Source of the DNA: Prochilodus magdalenae | Taxonomy: Eukaryota; Chordata; Actinopteri; Characiformes; Prochilodontidae | NCBI GenBank assembly: GCA_024036415.1 | Contig: JAMWET010000017.1 | Location: forward strand, 62,001-126,000 | DNA length: 64,000 bases | Reading direction: 5' to 3' | Shown: in pieces, positions 11,957 through 25,700 of the stretch | Position numbering within the stretch: the stretch's first letter is position 1 | How the letters are laid out: each line of letters begins with the position of its first letter | Position numbers and translations under genes: made by a program | Notes under the pieces: model-generated | Database searches by the model: none | The model's input: only the letters and a program-made list of their open reading frames with translations | Told to the model about the DNA's origin: nothing

Positions 11957-12235
11957 CTGAGATTTCATGTTACATGTTCCTGTTGCTTTTGACCTCTTTT
12001 TTTGGAATGTTTTATCACTGGGCATGTTAATCCATCTTTTGATATTTTTTTGTTTCCCACTTTGTCCTAAGTAACACACAGATGATCTACTGATGTGCAC
12101 AATAAGTAAGGAAGCCTTTCTTCTTACAGGCTGTTTGAAATTAAGTCCAAGGGTCTCTCGGTTGCCTGGAATCAAAGACTGTCTTTGGGATGAACTCCCA
12201 GGAATTCCACTGCTGTTCACATTTGTCTGGCACAT
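11957..12235 (-). other. Unassigned ORF ending at a perfect splice donor
   Basis: An ATG-started - strand reading frame of about 93 codons is open up to AAATCTCAG|GTAAGTCAG, a consensus donor reached in phase 0. The peptide is basic and Ser-rich (for example SGIPGSSSQRQS, KRWINMPSDKTFQKKRS) and I do not recognise it. It lies between GPR75 and PSME4, where the human locus has no annotated coding gene. It could be a lineage-specific exon, decayed transposon coding sequence, or chance. Confidence 0.25.
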
Positions 12236-12439
12236 TTACTGCCTTTAAATGCTTTCACAGAAAGCTTTGTCATATGAAACAATTTGAAGGCACTGACTAG
12301 GCATGGTGTTCAATCAATTTTAGATACACATTGTGGGTAAAACAGTGGCCAGTTCATTTGTTTTAGTTTACTATTATTTTATCATTACAGCCTCTATTAT
12401 GTTTTAGCTTTGACTGCTATTAAAACAAACATTACGTCT

Positions 12440-13641
12440 GGCGCTTTATTGTCCCCTAGTTCCCTCTACCACTACAGTAGACAAATCAAAGTTGGTCATT
12501 AAACATACTGTAAGGTCTTTTGGTTTCAGAGAATCCAAATTAAGACACACATAAGCCTGCATGTTATGCTTTATTACAAACCAACAACACAGCTTTTGGC
12601 TTTCCTTTGAATACCAGGTAAACAGCATCTTTGGTAAAAACAATAAATAGATAAAGAAATAAATCACTCCAGAGATTTGGCAATACATTATACAATGCCG
12701 AGGCTCAGAACTGCATAACATGTGTACAATGGGCAACTATAATGGCAGAGAATGATTTAAGCTGAGTATGATGTATGATTTGAAGGGTATTTGCCTGACA
12801 TTAAGATGTGACTATTATAAATTATAGCACCAGCAGATGATTTTTTTCATGTCTGGTAACTCAAGCAGCACCACCTTGGACTTCACATTCCAAGTACATT
12901 TAAGAATAGATAAAGGTCTGTACATTTTTTTTTCTTTCATTTTTTTATTTCCATGGTAGACCTGCTTACATTGTCTGACTCTGACTGGTTGAACTGCGCA
13001 AAACAACCTGATGGAGGCCTTATAGGAATACTCCAGTTTTTTAACCTAATCTCAAACTACTACATCCAAATGCTTACTTGGCATTGAAAATATTTTTCCT
13101 GGCTTTGCTACTTCCTATATATAAACCATATATATATATGAGTTTGGTGGTTCTATCTATCTATCCATCTCTTTATATCCGATTCAGAAAGCTTCTCCAC
13201 AACGCACCATTTTACATGAAACCACTTTCAAATTTTACAAATTTTAAATATTGCTGGAATAACTACCTTTTACCTTAAAGAACTCTTGTTTTCTGTTTTC
13301 AAGTAAAGTAAACAGCATCAACAGAATTGTCCATGTTAATCAAGTGTGTAGTACATGTGGGGCTCATAGAGGTTAGGCTGAAAAACAAAGGAGTTTACCT
13401 TTCATTTTGTAGTATGAGGAGATGTTGGGCTCAAATGTTGTCTTTCAAATACTATGAGAAGAATTTCAAGCTTCAAAATTGCAAGTGTATCTTATTTATG
13501 CCTACTGTGGTAATAAAGAGATGCAGCATGTGAAAAGAAGCAGAACTGAGGAGGGATGTGGAAGAGTTAATGGTGCACAGAGATTAAAAGGGTGTTTAGT
13601 CTCATTGCACCCATTTTAATGAGACTGCACTCATAGACATG

Positions 13642-13674
<33 letters not shown>

Positions 13675-15698
13675 CTGTCTGAGCTAATGACACTGCATCA
13701 AGATAAGATACGCCTTTTGTCTCCCTCCCATCTATTTGTATGCACACACACACACACACACACAGTTTCTCAATGTCCTTTTCTCACCATTTTAGCAATG
13801 AAATAAAATTGTACAAAAAAACTACTAAAATATTAACTACATATTATTAACTAAAATGAAACCATAACTATGTAATTAAATAACTATAATACATTATAAA
13901 TATTTACTAAACTACACATTGAGGAATCATAAAGCAAAAAAAGCAGAAGTACTAGGAAAATGTCTCAAATAAATAAAATAAATAGATATTGCCATATACA
14001 TGAGTATGAACCACAGCAAAACCTGCATATATTGAAATGCATACAGAGAGCAATCAAAATTTTACACTAAACTGGCCATAAACAAAACAACCTTAAAAAG
14101 GTTGTGTGCCCATCCTTTCCTTTGCAGCTTTCATTCATTTTTTCAAAAGCTGAAGTGATAGCTTTTATACACATCAAAAGTCTTACAAGTTGGTTGCAAA
14201 TCCCAAACACATTAAATGATGTAGTGGTCTGGGCTCAGGGGTAGGCCGTTTTTTTGTTCTGAGATTACTATTAGGGTCTATGATTCATGAGGAAAGATCG
14301 CTTAAAAAGATAAGAGCTTTAGTAGTACAGTTTGTCTTATGTTGACAGTTGTAGTAGTCAATCAGGTTCCATTTTTTTGTGTCCTTAAATAGTTTCCTGT
14401 CTTTGAAATTCAGTTTTTTTTTTATTGTTATGTTGATGTTATTGTCTTCAGTATTTCCCAAGAAAAATGAATTCACGTATGAATACCAATGCACTTAATG
14501 GATGTCTTGAAATGAACTAAATGAAAGGTCGACTGTAAATAGGCAATTTTTTTAACAAAGATGAAAAATTTCCAGTCAGTCCTTAAAACTGCCACATATT
14601 AATTTCACAAATCAGTGCTTCATTGCTTCTGTTCCAGAGCAATGCACAAAACTGCTTCAAATAGACTTCAATGGTCCATACAAATAAGCAAAAAGCAGAA
14701 AAACTATCTTTACAGGAATATTACAAACTGCAGGCCAGTCATCCCTGCTGATGGTTAAATCTTAAATATTAAGCATATATAAAAAAAAAACCCACAGTGC
14801 TAAATAAGTACTCTTCGTTTTATCCAGTTTTATCTGCCATTTCCTGCTAGAAGCACATCTTGAACACTTGAACCTCTTTGTGAATGGTGAACATTCAAAC
14901 AAGCTTCCCATTCCACATGGGGAAATGCAGCTGGATGTTTCCAACGAAGAGTTCTAATAAAGGAGAAAAACAAAAGAAATTATAGTCTAAGAGAAAAGTG
15001 ACACTTCATGTTTATAAACGATAAAACTAATGTTATACTTCGTTATGATGGCTGGTAAGCATTTTTTGCATGGTTTATGCAACACATTTGAATGGCATTT
15101 CAGGGTATATGTAGGCTTTTATGTCTATAAAATTATAAATCCGAAACACCATTTTATGAACCCCTGAAACCTTTTACCAGCAAACAGTGGTGATGACGAT
15201 AAGCCAACCCTGTGGAAGGCATAATATGACTGCAGTATTTTGGCAATATAGTCACAGGCCTACCACTAACCACTTCTATGGGGAGTGGACCATTCTCAGT
15301 GCAGCAGAGGCAAGTCATACAAGGTGGTGGCATACAATTGTGTGTGTCACTGGTATATGTGGTACAATAATATTATTGGTGTGTTTTTTGTAAATCAACT
15401 GTGAACTTGCACTGTTCTTCGTTTGCATATTTTTTGCAATATTTTTTAGTTTTTTGTTTAATTTAACAGCTGGGTGGGGTAAAGGCTGAAAAAAAAAGCT
15501 GAAAATATTGACCACACATAATATTTTGTCCACTGTGGTGCCAAGGGGGCCCCTTTCCATTATTGGATGGGGTATAGAATGCGAAGTTAAGTATCTATTT
15601 TAACAGCTTTACCAATGAGTTAAATCGTTGTCAACTTTGTGCATTTTTGTTTAATATTCTGTAGTTTTATGTTAGTGAGGCTGTGGGTCTACCTGAGC
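12440..15698 (-). other. PSME4: PSME4 3' UTR and gap toward GPR75
   Basis: No coding exon is recognised below the PSME4 stop. Candidate - strand poly(A) signals are ATTAAA at 15650-15655 and AATAAA near 14420, 12570 and 12443, so the transcript end cannot be fixed. The stretch also holds two CA repeats (listed separately). Confidence 0.4.
13643..13764. repeat. Two (CA)n microsatellites
   Basis: Pure CA runs at 13643-13672 and 13743-13764, separated by 70 bases of ordinary sequence. Confidence 0.95.
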
Positions 15699-15833
15699 TC
15701 AGGCATAGTAGCATGGTGAAACCAGAAGGTCAGTGAGCACTAGAAGCTGGTCATCGGTGAACTGCTGCTTATGCTCTTGCCAGTTATCATGGTGAGTGCG
15801 GCGGAAATCTGATAGAGTCTTCTTCACTGTCAT
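15699..15833 (-). CDS. PSME4: PSME4 exon 43, C-terminus with YYA motif
   Basis: Encodes [20 protein letters not shown] through LLVSPCYYA and a TGA stop at 15699-15701. The terminal Tyr-Tyr-Ala is the PA200 proteasome-anchoring motif that docks in a 20S alpha pocket. Confidence 0.97.
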   Translation of the reverse strand: MTVKKTLSDFRRTHHDNWQEHKQQFTDDQLLVLTDLLVSPCYYA

Positions 15834-18800
15834 CTGTAACAGTGAAAGTCAAGTTAAGGTCAACAAGAACAAGGAAAAGCATGAAAAAGAAAAAGCCTGA
15901 TCATGTTCAAGCTTTGTGTTGCAGTCAGCGGCACAAGTAACATGTCTTTCTTAGTGAGACAACAGCATACATTTAACTACATTAAATAAATTCTACCAAT
16001 AAACATTACTCTATTTGTACAAAATGAAGAGACATGCAAGGTGGTCCAAGAAGTTGTTTTGCAGAGAAAAATGATTTTGAAAATGTAGCAGATGATAATC
16101 TTGGTTAAAATATGACAATAAACCAAAAATGTGTAATATTTAACTTTTTGGAAATCATGGTCATTTTTATCATCTGCTACCTGGTTAGCTATTCACAATA
16201 AACATTCATTAATTTTACAGAAAAAAAGTAATTTTGGTTAGAATGGTTCAAGTTACCATGTCAGGTCATACAACTTAGGAAAACCATGAATATATTTCTA
16301 CAGGGGTCCAGGTAGACACCTGACCGATTTGTTTAGACAAATCGACAAATGTTTATTTTTGCTAAAAACAGAGGCCAGAATTTTGTACTTTTGTCCATTT
16401 TATAAGTATCCCTGTATCTTATACAGAATCAGATTAATAACCATACCAGCAAGTCAATTCATGTTCACTTAAGAACTTAGCTGATGCATGTGTATAAAGA
16501 TTTATGCATGTTTTTATGCATCATTTTGCCATGTTAGTCCAAAATAAAGAAGAAAACAATGAACACCAATCATTGTTTTGGCCTATTAACTACATTTTAT
16601 GTATAGAATAATATCATTTGATTGTATTGTGCAGTGGTACAATACCTCAATGGGCTGTGTGTCATTCAGATGAGCACTGAGGTCTATGAGAATCTGCGGC
16701 ATCCAGCTGGGGACGTCATACGGACTGGAAAGGATACATGCACTCAGACCCAAAACTCCAGCATGCCTCCGCACCAAACCTGGACACACACACGTTGACA
16801 AGTTGACAGTTAAATAAGAGATAAAAGTAGCACGTAACATTCATTACACAGTCGTAAATGTTCTATGAAACACATCTGGGCACAAATGACATGAGAAAAA
16901 CAATTACATTACAAAAATGTAAACGCCATTTCCAAACTTGGATTTATTTTTTTCAGAAATTTAAAGAGCCTATCCCACGGAAAACTGAATTTTCCTAACA
17001 GTATGTATTTAAACAGTGTTTCAAAATGTACCATTTAATCCCCAGTCCATATAGTGCATATACTTTATGTAAACTACAGTTCAGAAACAATCTATTTGAA
17101 GTAATGTCACAAATTTACATACACTTACACACCATAACTCATGGGATAGCAGTATTGATTATGAAGTGGAAGGTACTTGCAGTGCACTACATAAAAAGGG
17201 GTTGAGCTGCCGACAAACCAATGCTGACGAACAGCTGTTGTAGCACAGATGTGACAACAGCTTTGCTAACTTTAGTACACTGCACTGAAACTGAAAACCA
17301 GGCGTACTACAGATAAAACATACAGAATAAAGTAGCAAAGTCTGCATATACGGATGCTGGTTCTTATAATAAAGATGCTTTTGCCTCCATTTATGTGCAT
17401 GCAGTAGTTGTGATTTGGGTGAAACTTGGGTGAAAATAGGTTTGTGAAACTGCTTAAACCGTGTGACAGGCAACCAAAATTTTAACATGCTAAAATGTTA
17501 GCATGTTTTCACTGAAGTTATACAGTTAGACCCAGAAATATTCATTCATAGTCACACATCTTCATGATTTTGGCTCTGCATGCCACCACATTGGATTTGA
17601 AATGAAACAACTGAAATGCAACTGAAGTGTACTTCAAGTTTAGCAAAAATATCCTATGAAACGTTTAGGAATTGCAATGGTTTTTCTACAATGCCTCCTC
17701 ATTTAAAGGGGCTTAAAAATAATTGGACAAATTAAGTTTAACATAAATAAAATGTTCATTTTTAATACTTGTTGAGTATACTTGATTTGAAGTCTGGAAC
17801 CCATGGACATCACCAAACGCGGGGTTTTCTTGTTTGCAATGTTTTGCCAGGTATTTACTGCAGCTGTCTTAACATTTACATTTTTAGTCACTATCTGTCT
17901 TAAGTTGCTTGTTTGTGGGTCCATCTCCCTTTTAAGTCTTAAGCAAGTGAAATGCATGCTCGATTGGGTTGAGATCTGGTGATTTACTTGACTGCTGCAG
18001 AATATTCCACTTCTTTGCCTCAAAAAAATTTCTGGGTTGCTTTTGCAGTATGTTTTGGGTCATTGTCCGTCTGTACTGTGAAGCGCTGTCCAATCAACCT
18101 TGCTGCATTTGGTTGAATCTGAGCCGAAAGTATATCCCTGTACACTTCATAACTCATCGGCTGCTTCTGTCACATCATCAATAAACACTAGTGACCAAGT
18201 GCCATTGGAAGCCATGGATGCTCATGCCATCACACTGCCTCCACCATGTTTTACAGAGAATGTGGTGTGATTTGGATCATGAGCTGTTCCGAGCCATACT
18301 TTCTTCTTCCCATCATTCTGAGACAGGATTATCTTAGTTTCATCTATCCAAAGAATGCTGTTCCCGAACTGGGATGGCTCACTTGAGTGGATGTTGTGAA
18401 GGAGTTTTTCTTCACCATGGAAAGGATTCTGCCATCATCCACCACTGTTGTCTTTCATGGCCACCCAGGCCTTTTTGAGTTCCCGAGGTCACCAGTGTGC
18501 CTTTTTTTTCCATAATGTACCAAACTGTTGATTTGGCCACCCCTAACATTTCTGTTTCTCCTCTTAGCTTTTGAGATAATTGTTCAGTTACATTTGGTCC
18601 CTTAGAAAAGAAGCAGCTACATATTAAAGTGATGTAATTCCTAAACCCTTCCTCCAAGTAGTGTTTGGGGGTGTTTTGTGATTGGGCTGCAGTACAGGGC
18701 AGGGCATTAGAGGTCATTTGCATATATCAGTCTTAAAGGCACAAAAACAGCCTTTGATCTAAGCTATAAAGAGAGAAAATGGTCATATAAAATGAAATCC

Positions 18801-19232
18801 AACTATTTTGTTAGTCCTACAGTGCAGATACAGAGTGAGTCATATTTCAAAAGTGGTCATTGGATGTCAGGACAACTTGTGACATTCATAGGGGGAAAGA
18901 GCACATATAGGAGCTTATGATTAAGGATAGTTTGGTATAGAGACCTGTCTGAAGACTACATATATGTGAGTGTGTGTATTATGTTTGTGTACCAGGAGAA
19001 GGAATGGTGTCGACCAATAAGCCCGGTTCCCTCCTCTTGCGCTTTGGCAGCCGGGTCTTACTGAGGGTCTCAAAATGAGCCTGCATGTGTTCGTCCATCG
19101 ACAGGAAATTACACTGCAGGAAACCACTTAAAGTGGTAGCAGCCATCTCCCTCACCTACAACAGAAGGGGGTAGAAGGAGAGAGAGGGGAGAGGGGAGAG
19201 AGAGAAAGAAAGAGAGAAAGAGAGAAAGAGAA

Positions 19233-19288
<56 letters not shown>

Positions 19289-21754
19289 TAGATAGAAGAA
19301 GAGAAGAGAAAAACAAAATATGAAGCGAAAAAGGTTCAGCGTTAAGTGATTAACTTTGCTGGTTTTTGGAACCTATATATTTATTCTTAAACGAGAGGAA
19401 GAGAGAGAGAAAGTCTAAGAGAGACAGAATTATTTTGTGTGCAATGTGCCATTGGATTGCTGCTCAGTGACACTAAAGGCATCTTATCTTATTACCTTAT
19501 CTTTCTTTAAAGGAATAAAGAAAACTATGTTGGTGCATTACATAATCCGGGAGTAAATGGCCGCACATCCTAGAACTCCGTGTTCAGCACTACGGCTCTG
19601 ACAACAGTCTCCCTCAAGTCCCTACCTTTGGTCTACATTCACTGCTTTTTGTTATAAGCACAATGTAGCTCTACTATCAAGATCATTTGTTAGCACAAAT
19701 TCATTAACCTTTGTTACCCTGTTCATCAATCGTTAGCACCCTCATAGGACAACCACTGAGCAGGTACTGTTTGGGTGGCTGATTCTCAGCCCTGCACAGA
19801 GATATCGAGCCAACAGTGGCCACTAACAGATGAGCTATTGTCTCTGACTTTACAGGGTCAAGTCAAGTCAGGTCTAGTAGTTTTTATTGTCATTTCAACC
19901 AAAGGTGTAGTTGTAAGTGTGTCTATTAGAGTAAACAGTTTATACTTTTGTGTTTGTAGCACAAAGTGCTGGCTCAATGCCCAAATAAGACTTCCTCAGG
20001 TATTTGAGCAGGCAAAAAGAGCCAAAAGAAAAACAAGTACAGAAACTACTTGACAGACTAATTTAAACTACTAAATGCACCTATATAATAGGTTGGGCTA
20101 ATACAATGAGTGCAGATACAAGGTTAGTGTGCCTAATGCAAAATACATACCATTTTTATCATGCTTTAATTTGTGTTTTTGTAGCTGGCCGGTATATTAT
20201 ATGAACATTTTACGATTAATGAATAAAATGGTCTGACATGGCTGAATAAAATTATACTACATAAAAAAGCGAATGTTTTTTCCCTTCTCCTATAAAGCGA
20301 CCTTTTTGAGGTATAAGGGTTTGTCAGCAACAACAGACTGTATGCCTGTTTTCTTTCTTAATAGAAATAATAGTTCCAGAGGTTAAACCTTCAAGTGCGT
20401 GTGCAATGAAAGACCATGAGGGGAAGAAGAGATTCCCTTTCACTTTCACGCTACTGCATTAAGCTCCAAACACATCAGAAGGGTGCTTAATCTGGCTTTA
20501 GTCCTGCCTCCTCAGCCTCTTAACCCTGGTAAAGCCGGTCATCATGACGTTCTTATTGACTTGTGCTGATTAGCTGGACTGATGTCGTCTGCAAAGGTAT
20601 TGCGTCAGCAGGCTGGGGCTCAGCCAAGTCATCGACCAGCATTTGATTTGATATATAGAAAAAGGCCCTTTTTTCACCCTCTACTAAAACCCACCCTACC
20701 CCACCCCCCTTCAAAAATCAGAAGTACTGTTGCCATAGAAACAAAAATACCCCTGCAGCCAGGTGTTGCTATGGCAACACCTAGAAAGGGGAAGAGAGAG
20801 AAAAAAGGGGCATAAAAGGAGAGAGAGGAGAGAGAGAATGCTGAATCACTGAAAAGAGAGCAGATTACTCGCACACCGTCATAAAAACACTGATTTCAGA
20901 AGCCATGTTCGTTTAGATAATGGACTTAATTGGCAAAATACATGTATTCATTACTTACATGCACCAACTGTAATAGAATCACTCTCGATCAGTCCCTCCA
21001 TTTTGCCCAACTCAAAATACATACAGGCCAGATGCATAAATTATTACACAATAAATTCAGCAGCCACACAATAGCACCACTTCACTGGTTTTACCAACAT
21101 CACGGCAAAATCTAAGAGTGGCACACCCTCACCTTTTCAATAATGATCAAGGAATATGTTTAGATGGTCATTTTATAGGTGAGTAAGCAAGTTAACATTT
21201 ATGAAAGTACTTTCAGTTTGCTTAAATGCTTGTTTTTGTTAATGCAGTTGTGCAGTATTTCTTGGTTGCAAGTAATCTGCAGTTCTGTCTGACCATCTTT
21301 GTAAAGATGTGAGGCAGTTCTCAGCAGGGGGAACCTCAACCCATGTTGTTTCAACCCTCATTGCTTGTTAGTAACACATCATAGAGAGCCAAAGATGTTA
21401 GTCTAATAAATGCCTTTTTTCAGGAAACAATTATTTCTATAGTATATCGGAGCGGAACAAAAAATGAATGTAAGTGAATGCTGTATTGAATTTAACATGA
21501 TTCTACATTCTTAATATTGCTAGCTGTGAATTTCGTCCTTTAGGATAGTACGGCATTTGAGTATTTTGAGCATCATAGTCTACAGTCATTTACAGGTTCA
21601 TGCAAAAATATATGTTTTATCACAATAAGTTATTTTTAATGTAAAAGATGTGTTTGGGTATTTTGTCCTGCATGCCTTTTGTCTCTCCCCTCATATCCCT
21701 CCTTTGTTTAAACAAAAAAAATCAATAGACAAATTACTATATGAACAAGCAAGC

Positions 21755-21795
<41 letters not shown>

Positions 21796-22653
21796 GATCA
21801 TTTTAAAGCTTAGTGTTGTTTTGGAAGAGGAAATACCATGGTAATATCAGTATTGGCCATCACCCAATGTTTTAATATCGGTATCAGGAAAAGAAATGGC
21901 ATTGTGCCATCTCTAAAAAAAAGATTTAATTTTTTTATGTCGATGACCTTTTAACATTTGTGTATAAAGCCTCTATATGTCCTACAAAAAAAATCATGTC
22001 AAGTCCAAGGCTAAACTAAAGGAATGAGTTGGAACTGGGATAGTTGTTGGACCTGTTGATTTTTTCAGATTTGTTTTGCATATTTAGAGCTTCACAGTCT
22101 ACATACCTTTGTTTTTCTCTGTTTTTTTTGTGTGTATGTTTGTGTGTACCTCTAGCTGTTCGTCCTCCAGCAGCTTTAGGATGAGTGCTTGAACCTGGCT
22201 GACTGCCTTGGGCTCGCTGAGGAAAGTGAAGAGGTTGTAGAACACCATGCTCTGCAGGTAGGTGAGCACAGTGTAGCGAGCATGCCATGAGCTGCTCCTT
22301 GAAATCTAAAACACAGCACCATCTGCTGCTCAGAAACTACATAAAAATTTCCATTCAAATACATGTCAAAACCTGGACATACCAGAATACAAGCAGCACA
22401 TATTAAAGACTATCCTGTTTAGCTGCATTTGCAAATGGTAGTGTCTAACTTACTACCTTAGAAATCATGCCAGAGCCATATGTATTGTATCTCTTTGGCC
22501 TGTTGACCCAAACCTTGTACACAATTTTACCTACATCTGGGTATTCAGAATTTTAACATCTGCTTTTCATGAAAGAAGTCATTATTTCAATTAAATCTAC
22601 TCTTCATTCAAAGGAAGATACTTCTGTCATCTTCGTTGTCAATATATACACAC

Positions 22654-22737
<84 letters not shown>

Positions 22738-25700
22738 TTACCTGTGTTAATTTTCATCACAAACTGAGTAAAGGAAATGTTCTCAAATGACATTTAATAA
22801 CATACATATATATATATATATATATATACACAAGCTACTTTAGTCTTTTGTTGAAGATACGAGGTTTTGTTTGAACAGTGATGATGTAATCTACAACGCT
22901 GAAGCAATGCACCAATTAAGCAATGATAATTATAATAAAAAAATCAAATATTTCTAAACCTCCAATAAAGGTGAAAGATGTTCTCCTGACTTTTTATGGT
23001 TAGCACCTCAATAAAGTACGGGAATAAACTTGTCTTGCTTTGTGTCTGACCTCCTGTAGAGTTCTGAGGACTTGTGGGATCTGTTCTTGGTACAGTAAAC
23101 CCTGAGACATTAGAAAGAGGCATGTCTTAGCATCTGTCTTCATCTCATCATAACTGTCATCATTCTCCACAGGAGCAATCTGCAGAGAGAGAATGGAGAG
23201 GTAGAGAGAGGAAAGAGAGACAGATAAAAAGACAAGGAGAGGAAGAGAGACCAGAGAGTTAAAAGAAAGAGAGACAAAATAAGTGAGACAGACAGAAAAA
23301 AGGCAAGGAAAATGTAGGAGGTGGTGAAACAAACAATGAGTTAGAATTTACTTATATTTACTTATATTTAATTTTTTCCCATTTGTGTAAGTGGGATTTT
23401 ACAGTTTTATATTTAGTTTTATACTTGTCTGCCTTTCCATATCTCTTATACATCCTGTTTTTGTAATTGGGCCTTAAAGAATGATACACAAACATCACCT
23501 ATTCTCTGAATGGCTGACCTTGGATGTTGAAGGAAAAAAAAACATCAGTATTGTAGGACATATAATTGTTCTTAGTTGTGACTTTACAAAAGGGTTTCAA
23601 AAAGGCACTTTAAAGGCATTTTTGAATGAATTAACCATATGAATTGGAAAGTGAACTGCCAGTTTTGAACTGTTAGCACAGCAAACTCTTTCATTAAAAA
23701 TAAGTTAGGATAAATAATGATATTTTTCTTATTACAATTTCCCTTTAGGCGTTTACATCATGTAAAATGAGAGATGAACAGGCAGAGAGGTAGGTGAGTC
23801 AACAGATGAGGGGTGAAAGAAGAGTCACTTTAAAGAGAAGTGGCAGGAGTTGGAGCTGTTCCGGGAGAGCAGACGAGTAAGAGCGCCCTGCACTGGTCAT
23901 CAGCCACTTCAGCACTGTAACACAAGAAAACAGTTCTAAATACTGCAGGTACTTACATACAAAAATATAACATACATACATACATACATACACACAAGTA
24001 ACTACGTCGCTATTATCACTGTAGTTTTTCAAAGGTACCCTTATCATAACCTCCTAAGTTCCATAAACAGAATTGAGCTGCAATTTGTGTAAAAGTCTCT
24101 CTTATGAAGAAAGGAATCATTTTTACTATTGTAAATAAGTCGTGTTTTAAATCTAGAAAACATCTTATCTAAACAGCTTCATGTACGAAAACCATTATTT
24201 TTACTTTAATTTTACATGAATATTTTCCAGCTTGTCTTTATGACAGAATTCAAAAAGACGGTTTTACTGTTCTGTGCTAAATATATATGAAATACTTCCG
24301 AATGTTTGACCTGTACTGTAACTGATTTAAACAACAGGCTAGTCCCTTTTCATATTTTTGTCTTACATACTGAATGAGAGATTTGTACAACAGAGCATTT
24401 TATATTTTGTCAAAATTGCTAGGCAAGTAAGAATGGACCTTAAATCCAATTGTAGTCCACTACAAAAGACATAAAATGATTATTACTACAATTAATTATA
24501 TGATTTATAATAAACTACATGTAGACTATTATCTATCTATCTCTCTCAAATATGTGCAGAAAAACAAAGAACACACCAGTTTTGAGCAGCTTGATGGCCT
24601 GGGTCCTCTCATCCTGTTCCTCAGTGTTGTCATCCAGCACGTGATTCTGGATCTCTCCTTCGGACTCCAGCAGTGGTTTTAGCCGGGACAGCATGCGGGC
24701 CGTGAAATCAGCGATGCGTGGAGAGGTGGTGGGCTGCGTATTTGGCAGATTCACATCAATCATGAAGATGTAGGTGAGCACGCTGAGGGTGGGGAAAGGA
24801 CGCAGACTATTAGTGAGGGCACTGATAATAAACATCTAGTTGGGAGCCTACTGTAGTCTTTATATGTCACTGGAAAAATATACAGAAATTATAGTGTATC
24901 AAGCACATTATTTTGTCAAATGATCAAATTACTTTTTATAAAAGCACTCCTAATGTACTCTTTAATCTGATACACTGTTTACTCTCTTCTAATGCTTAAG
25001 AATTAAACTAGAGAGAGAGAGTGAACATTTTTGTTAAACGAATCCATAAGCAATGAAGTATTATATATACACTATTTTAACAGGGTTTAGACAAAAAGTA
25101 CCCTACAAGGCTTTTATGTCAAAATGGCAATCTGGTGTGTCTGATCCAATCATGTAATTTTTTTTTTTTATACAACGTGAAATCTCAGAGTGGTTTAATG
25201 TAAAACGCTCTGCTAGAGAAGAGTCAGAAATGTACATAGCAGTGATAATACTAACCAGATGTCTAAAGCTTTTAATGCTAAAATAAATCCTTGAAATAAA
25301 TCCTTGATTCATTGCATTTAAGAAGGTTTCTTTCATGTTCGCAGAGATGTAACATGTATGTACACACCTGCCGATGCGTTCGCGTACGTTTTTGTAGACC
25401 TGTGTGAGTTTGGGCTCAAGATACTGGAGCAGTCTGTGAAGAAGTTCTGGAACTTTCCACTCCTGCTGAGCAAGGCCTCCTTGCAGTACATACAAGCGAC
25501 TGCAAAAAAACATAATACACAGATGCACAGATCCTTTTTAGATCCTTTTTAAACGCCCCCCTTTTATCATGAAGGATAAAACTGCATGTACCAATAATCT
25601 ATTTTCTATAATAAAAAAAACTTAGATTATCTATTAAGTTTCAGTCAGTCAAATGAAGCAGAATGTACTGTGATATGCAGGACATCATACCAGGCATCAA

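Noticed and set aside
14762..14944. Extra PSME4 3' exon suggested by a pyrimidine-AG near 14950
   Set aside because: The frame ends quickly, the PSME4 stop with its YYA end is already at 15699, and nothing else supports an exon.
21650..21844. ORF with a polyglutamine run
   Set aside because: The glutamines come only from the (CAA)n microsatellite; there is no flanking coding similarity or splice support.
22569..22790. ORF of alternating Ile/Tyr
   Set aside because: It is the (TA)n microsatellite translated.
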